Shown: positions 61,773 through 64,000 of the stretch, in pieces
How positions within the stretch are numbered: position 1 is the first letter of the stretch
Layout of the letters: every line of letters starts with the position of its first letter
Source of the DNA: Emticicia aquatica
GTDB lineage: Bacteria; Bacteroidota; Bacteroidia; Cytophagales; Spirosomataceae
Direction of reading: 5' to 3'
Length of the DNA stretch: 64,000 nt
Assembly (NCBI RefSeq): GCF_923079645.1
Contig: NZ_CAKLPY010000001.1
Coordinates: forward strand, 558,001-622,000
The notes under the pieces: generated by a model
The model's database searches: none
Told to the model about the DNA's origin: nothing
The model's input: the letters and a program-made list of their open reading frames with translations, nothing else
Position numbers and translations under genes: made by a program

Positions 61773-62471
61773 TTACATTTCTTTAATACGAATTTTTCGG
61801 AATGAAACTGGGTCACCGTGGTCTTGTAAGCCAATTCTTCCTTTGCTGTATTTACCAAATCCTTCCCAACCTTTAAATTTGCTATTGTTTACCATATTAG
61901 TCCAATCTGCTCCTTCAGATTTGAAACTTTCTGCTTTCACGCCGTTTTGCCAAACGCTAACTTCTCCATGATTTTTGATGATTTTGACTGCATTCCACTC
62001 ACCCGCAGGTTTAGAAACTGAAGCCGATGGAATCATATCATACAAAGAACCTGCTTTACGATTGCCATTTTTTCCTTCTTTTGCATCAGGATGACGCTCA
62101 TTATCAAGTATTTGAATTTCGGGTCCAGTCAAATACGGAACACTATATTTTGCGTCTTCGTGTACGCCAAAGAAAATACCGCTATTACTTCCTTCTGCTA
62201 TTTTCCATTCTAATTCAAGCACAAAGTTTTCATATTCTTTATCAGTTACGAGGTCATCGCCGTGTTTTTCACCTTTTGCTTTTCCTGTAAAGTTTATAGC
62301 ACCGTTTGCTATTTTCCATTTATCAGTGATTGGCTGCCCAGCTTTGTTGTAAACGTGCCAGTTTGTAAATGTTTTTCCGTCGAATAATATTTCCCACTTA
62401 CTCTTTTTTTGAGCAAAACTTACAGAAGTAATAAATAAGATAAGGGCGAGGATTTTTGAAATTGTTTTCAT
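61773..62471 (-). CDS. Secreted DUF1080 (3-keto-disaccharide hydrolase-type) protein
   Basis: The protein (232 residues) has a signal peptide ending FAQ at residue 21 and one DUF1080 lectin-like domain: WEILFDGKTFTNWHVY at the start, FVLELEWKIAEGSNSGIFFGV near 85-105 and GRIGLQDHGDPVSFRKIRI at the end. Members include 3-keto-glucoside and 3-keto-disaccharide hydrolases, acting with Gfo/Idh/MocA oxidoreductases and sugar isomerases. Exactly such genes lie upstream on the same strand, so a 3-keto-sugar route is a reasonable inference. Confidence 0.87.
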   Translation of the reverse strand: MKTISKILALILFITSVSFAQKKSKWEILFDGKTFTNWHVYNKAGQPITDKWKIANGAINFTGKAKGEKHGDDLVTDKEYENFVLELEWKIAEGSNSGIFFGVHEDAKYSVPYLTGPEIQILDNERHPDAKEGKNGNRKAGSLYDMIPSASVSKPAGEWNAVKIIKNHGEVSVWQNGVKAESFKSEGADWTNMVNNSKFKGWEGFGKYSKGRIGLQDHGDPVSFRKIRIKEM

Positions 62472-62583
62472 TTTTGAATGATTGAGGTTGATTTATTTGA
62501 AACAAGGAGGAAATCTACGAATGCAAATTACAGAAATTTGAATAAGATATTTGTTGAAGAGAGAAAAAATCGACAAACAGGAA

Positions 62584-62618
62584 TGTATTAGGGACATAAA
62601 TTTTATGTCCCTAATACA
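62584..62618. repeat. 35-bp near-perfect palindrome between two sugar-metabolism genes
   Basis: TGTATTAGGGACATAAA (62584-62600) and its exact complement (62602-62618) are separated by one T. It begins 13 bp after the stop of the isomerase gene. There is no T run on the minus strand, so it may be a strong hairpin for mRNA ends or a dimeric protein operator upstream of the DUF1080 gene. Confidence 0.55.
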
Positions 62619-62631
62619 CTTATCTTAACGA

Positions 62632-63684
62632 TTAAATTCCCAAAACTCTACGGTTTACAGCTTCGTCAGCACCAGTCGCAGCAAAATCATCAAATGCACG
62701 CGTAGCTACTTGAATGATGTGATTTTGAATAAATGGTGCTCCTTCGGCTGCCCCTTGTTCAGAAGATTTTACGCAACATTCCCATTCCAAAACAGCCCAA
62801 GAATCGTAATCATATTGTGATAATTTGCTAAAAATACTCTTGAAATCTACTTGACCATCGCCCAATGAACGGAATCGGCCTGCACGATTTGCCCAACCCG
62901 AATAACCACTATAAACACCTTGTTTGCCTGATGGGTTAAATTCTGCATCTTTCACATGGAAAGCCTTGATTCGGTCGTGGTATAAATCTATAAATGCCAA
63001 ATAATCAAGGTGTTGGAGTATAAAGTGACTTGGGTCGTAGTTGATACAAGCCCGTGAATGTCCACCCAAATAATCAACAAACATTTCGAAAGTTGTACCA
63101 TCGAACAAATCTTCGCCAGGGTGAAGTTCGTAGCAATAGTCAACGCCACATTCGTCGTAATAATCCAAAATTGGTTTCCAACGATTAGCTAATTCTTGAA
63201 AAGCTGTTTCAATCAAACCGCTTGGGCGTTGTGGCCAAGGGTATAAAAATGGCCAAGCTAACGCTCCCGAAAAACCAACGTGAGAAGTCAAACCAAGATT
63301 TTGAGAAGCTTTCGCTCCCCATCTCAATTGCTGTTCTGCCCATTGACGGCGAGCAGGCTCATTTCCGTGTACAGCGGCTGGAGCAAAGGCATCGTACATA
63401 GTATTATAAGCAGGATGCGAAGCAATTAATTGACCTTGAAGGTGTGTTGATAACTCCGTGATTTCTAAGCCTTTATCTTTTAATTTGCCTTTCAACTCAT
63501 CACAATAAGTTTGACTTTCGGCAGCTTTTTGTAGGTCAATTACTCTGCTATCCCACGAATTAAGTTGAATGCCTTTATAACCTAAATTTGCCATGTAATC
63601 GGCAATTGTATCTAACGAATTGAATGGTGCTTCATCACCCATAAATTGAGCAAGAAAAATTGCTGGCCCTTTGATTGTTTTCAT
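62632..63684 (-). CDS. Sugar phosphate isomerase/epimerase family protein
   Basis: A 350-residue xylose isomerase-like TIM-barrel protein. Recognisable segments are YKGIQLNSWDSRVIDL (residues 36-51), HVGFSGALAWPF (135-146), YELHPGEDLFDG (about 180-191), INYDPSHFILQ (about 214-224) and KAFHVKDAEF (about 239-248); the Glu, Asp and His in these positions would bind a divalent metal. Proteins of this type act as epimerases, isomerases or 3-keto-sugar enzymes. Its partner appears to be the Gfo/Idh/MocA gene 103 bp upstream and the DUF1080 gene downstream. Substrate unknown. Confidence 0.87.
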   Translation of the reverse strand: MKTIKGPAIFLAQFMGDEAPFNSLDTIADYMANLGYKGIQLNSWDSRVIDLQKAAESQTYCDELKGKLKDKGLEITELSTHLQGQLIASHPAYNTMYDAFAPAAVHGNEPARRQWAEQQLRWGAKASQNLGLTSHVGFSGALAWPFLYPWPQRPSGLIETAFQELANRWKPILDYYDECGVDYCYELHPGEDLFDGTTFEMFVDYLGGHSRACINYDPSHFILQHLDYLAFIDLYHDRIKAFHVKDAEFNPSGKQGVYSGYSGWANRAGRFRSLGDGQVDFKSIFSKLSQYDYDSWAVLEWECCVKSSEQGAAEGAPFIQNHIIQVATRAFDDFAATGADEAVNRRVLGI

Positions 63685-63787
63685 AACCCAAGCCCCAAAA
63701 GGGGAATTTTTGTTTTGTTGAAAATTTAAAAATAATCCTTCCGTTTTATAATAAAGACTTCAATGCGTCATAAAATCATTTAGCTTT

Positions 63788-64000
63788 TTATGACTTGAAT
63801 TTTACCCATTTATCGCTGCTTTTACCTGATTCGATGACGGTTTCAACGAATTGCATTCCTCTGATTCCATCCTCAATTGTTGGAAAATCTAAATCAATTT
63901 CTGTAGGCTCTTCGCCATTCATTCTTTTTCTTACGGTGCGAGCAAAACTTTTGTAAATATTGGCAAATGCTTCTAAGTATCCTTCAGGATGCCCTGCTGG
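63788..64000 (-). CDS. Gfo/Idh/MocA family oxidoreductase, C-terminal part (cut by window end)
   Basis: The last 70 codons of a minus-strand gene run off the right edge. The visible chain starts PAGHPEGYLEAFANIYKSFA and ends SSDKWVKFKS; PAGHPEGY followed by an Asp/Phe-rich helix and PTIEDG is typical of the C-terminal domain of Bacteroidota Gfo/Idh/MocA proteins, which oxidise sugars or inositols with NAD. The beginning with the Rossmann motif is outside the window. Likely partner of the isomerase and DUF1080 genes. Confidence 0.8.
   Translation of the reverse strand, partial: PAGHPEGYLEAFANIYKSFARTVRKRMNGEEPTEIDLDFPTIEDGIRGMQFVETVIESGKSSDKWVKFKS

Overview
The window is AT-rich DNA from a member of the Bacteroidota, most likely Cytophagales. 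This is inferred from bS21 with its exceptional Shine-Dalgarno site, a DUF4290 gene beside murA, a FecR anti-sigma factor with a DUF4974-type C-terminus, SprB/SdrD-type surface protein repeats, secreted proteins ending their signal peptides in FAQ, and a tRNA promoter of the TTTG-N19-TAnnTTTG type. No species can be named from sequence alone.

Layout. (1) 1-1.9 kb: an ECF sigma factor and FecR anti-sigma pair, with no SusC/SusD gene beside it. (2) 2.0-6.1 kb, minus strand: a compact catabolic operon (ABM monooxygenase, HisD-like dehydrogenase, SDR, cyclase/formamidase-type hydrolase, AraC regulator), followed by an intergenic region with an inverted-repeat operator candidate. (3) 6.5-41.2 kb, almost all plus strand: a large supercluster for plant phenolic use. 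It holds secreted proteins (sialidase-fold, YceI, DUF3237, several serine esterases, a GH42-like enzyme, a sulfatase), an aromatic-type flavin monooxygenase, an MFS importer, a feruloyl-CoA synthetase, a crotonase, an SDR and a zinc MetE-like methyltransferase. A block of CitMHS transporter, AtuA and AtuA C-terminal-like proteins, a hydrolase and an amidohydrolase follows. The last part is the protocatechuate branch of the beta-ketoadipate pathway (pcaH, pcaG, pcaB, fused pcaD-pcaC, pobA, fused 3-oxoadipate CoA-transferase, thiolase), with a malonate activation and uptake cassette (MatB-like, MadL, MadM) inserted in it. LysR and AraC regulators sit divergently at the two sub-cluster heads.

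(4) 41.28-49.57 kb: an integrated element of about 8.3 kb, bounded by a 13-bp direct repeat, one copy of which is the 3' end of a tRNA-Leu(CAA) gene. It encodes a divergent tyrosine recombinase, an XRE repressor facing a small HTH protein across a 22-bp-periodic repeat array, an SF3-type helicase, a Toprim primase-like protein, a zinc-ribbon protein, and a 782-residue minus-strand protein that joins two TIR/deoxyribosyltransferase-like segments to a P-loop ATPase of the Sll1717 type. That protein is the best candidate for an undescribed defence system. An array of ten perfect TTGGAACA/TGTTCCAA octamers lies between the helicase and primase genes and looks like a replication origin.

(5) 49.56-64 kb: core and surface genes: tRNA-Leu, murA (catalytic Cys replaced by Asp), DUF4290, a GH10-like lipoprotein, a bile acid/Na+ symporter-family protein, xerC, rpsU, a Ppx/GppA phosphatase, a 1511-residue surface protein, a DUF1080 protein, a sugar isomerase/epimerase and the end of a Gfo/Idh/MocA oxidoreductase.

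Integrated view (inference): secreted esterases release p-coumarate/ferulate from plant cell wall. The MFS protein imports it, the CoA ligase, hydratase and SDR shorten the side chain, PobA makes protocatechuate, and the Pca enzymes deliver acetyl-CoA and succinyl-CoA. No vanillin dehydrogenase or Rieske-type vanillate demethylase is visible, so the fate of methoxy groups is open; the MetE-like protein is a candidate.
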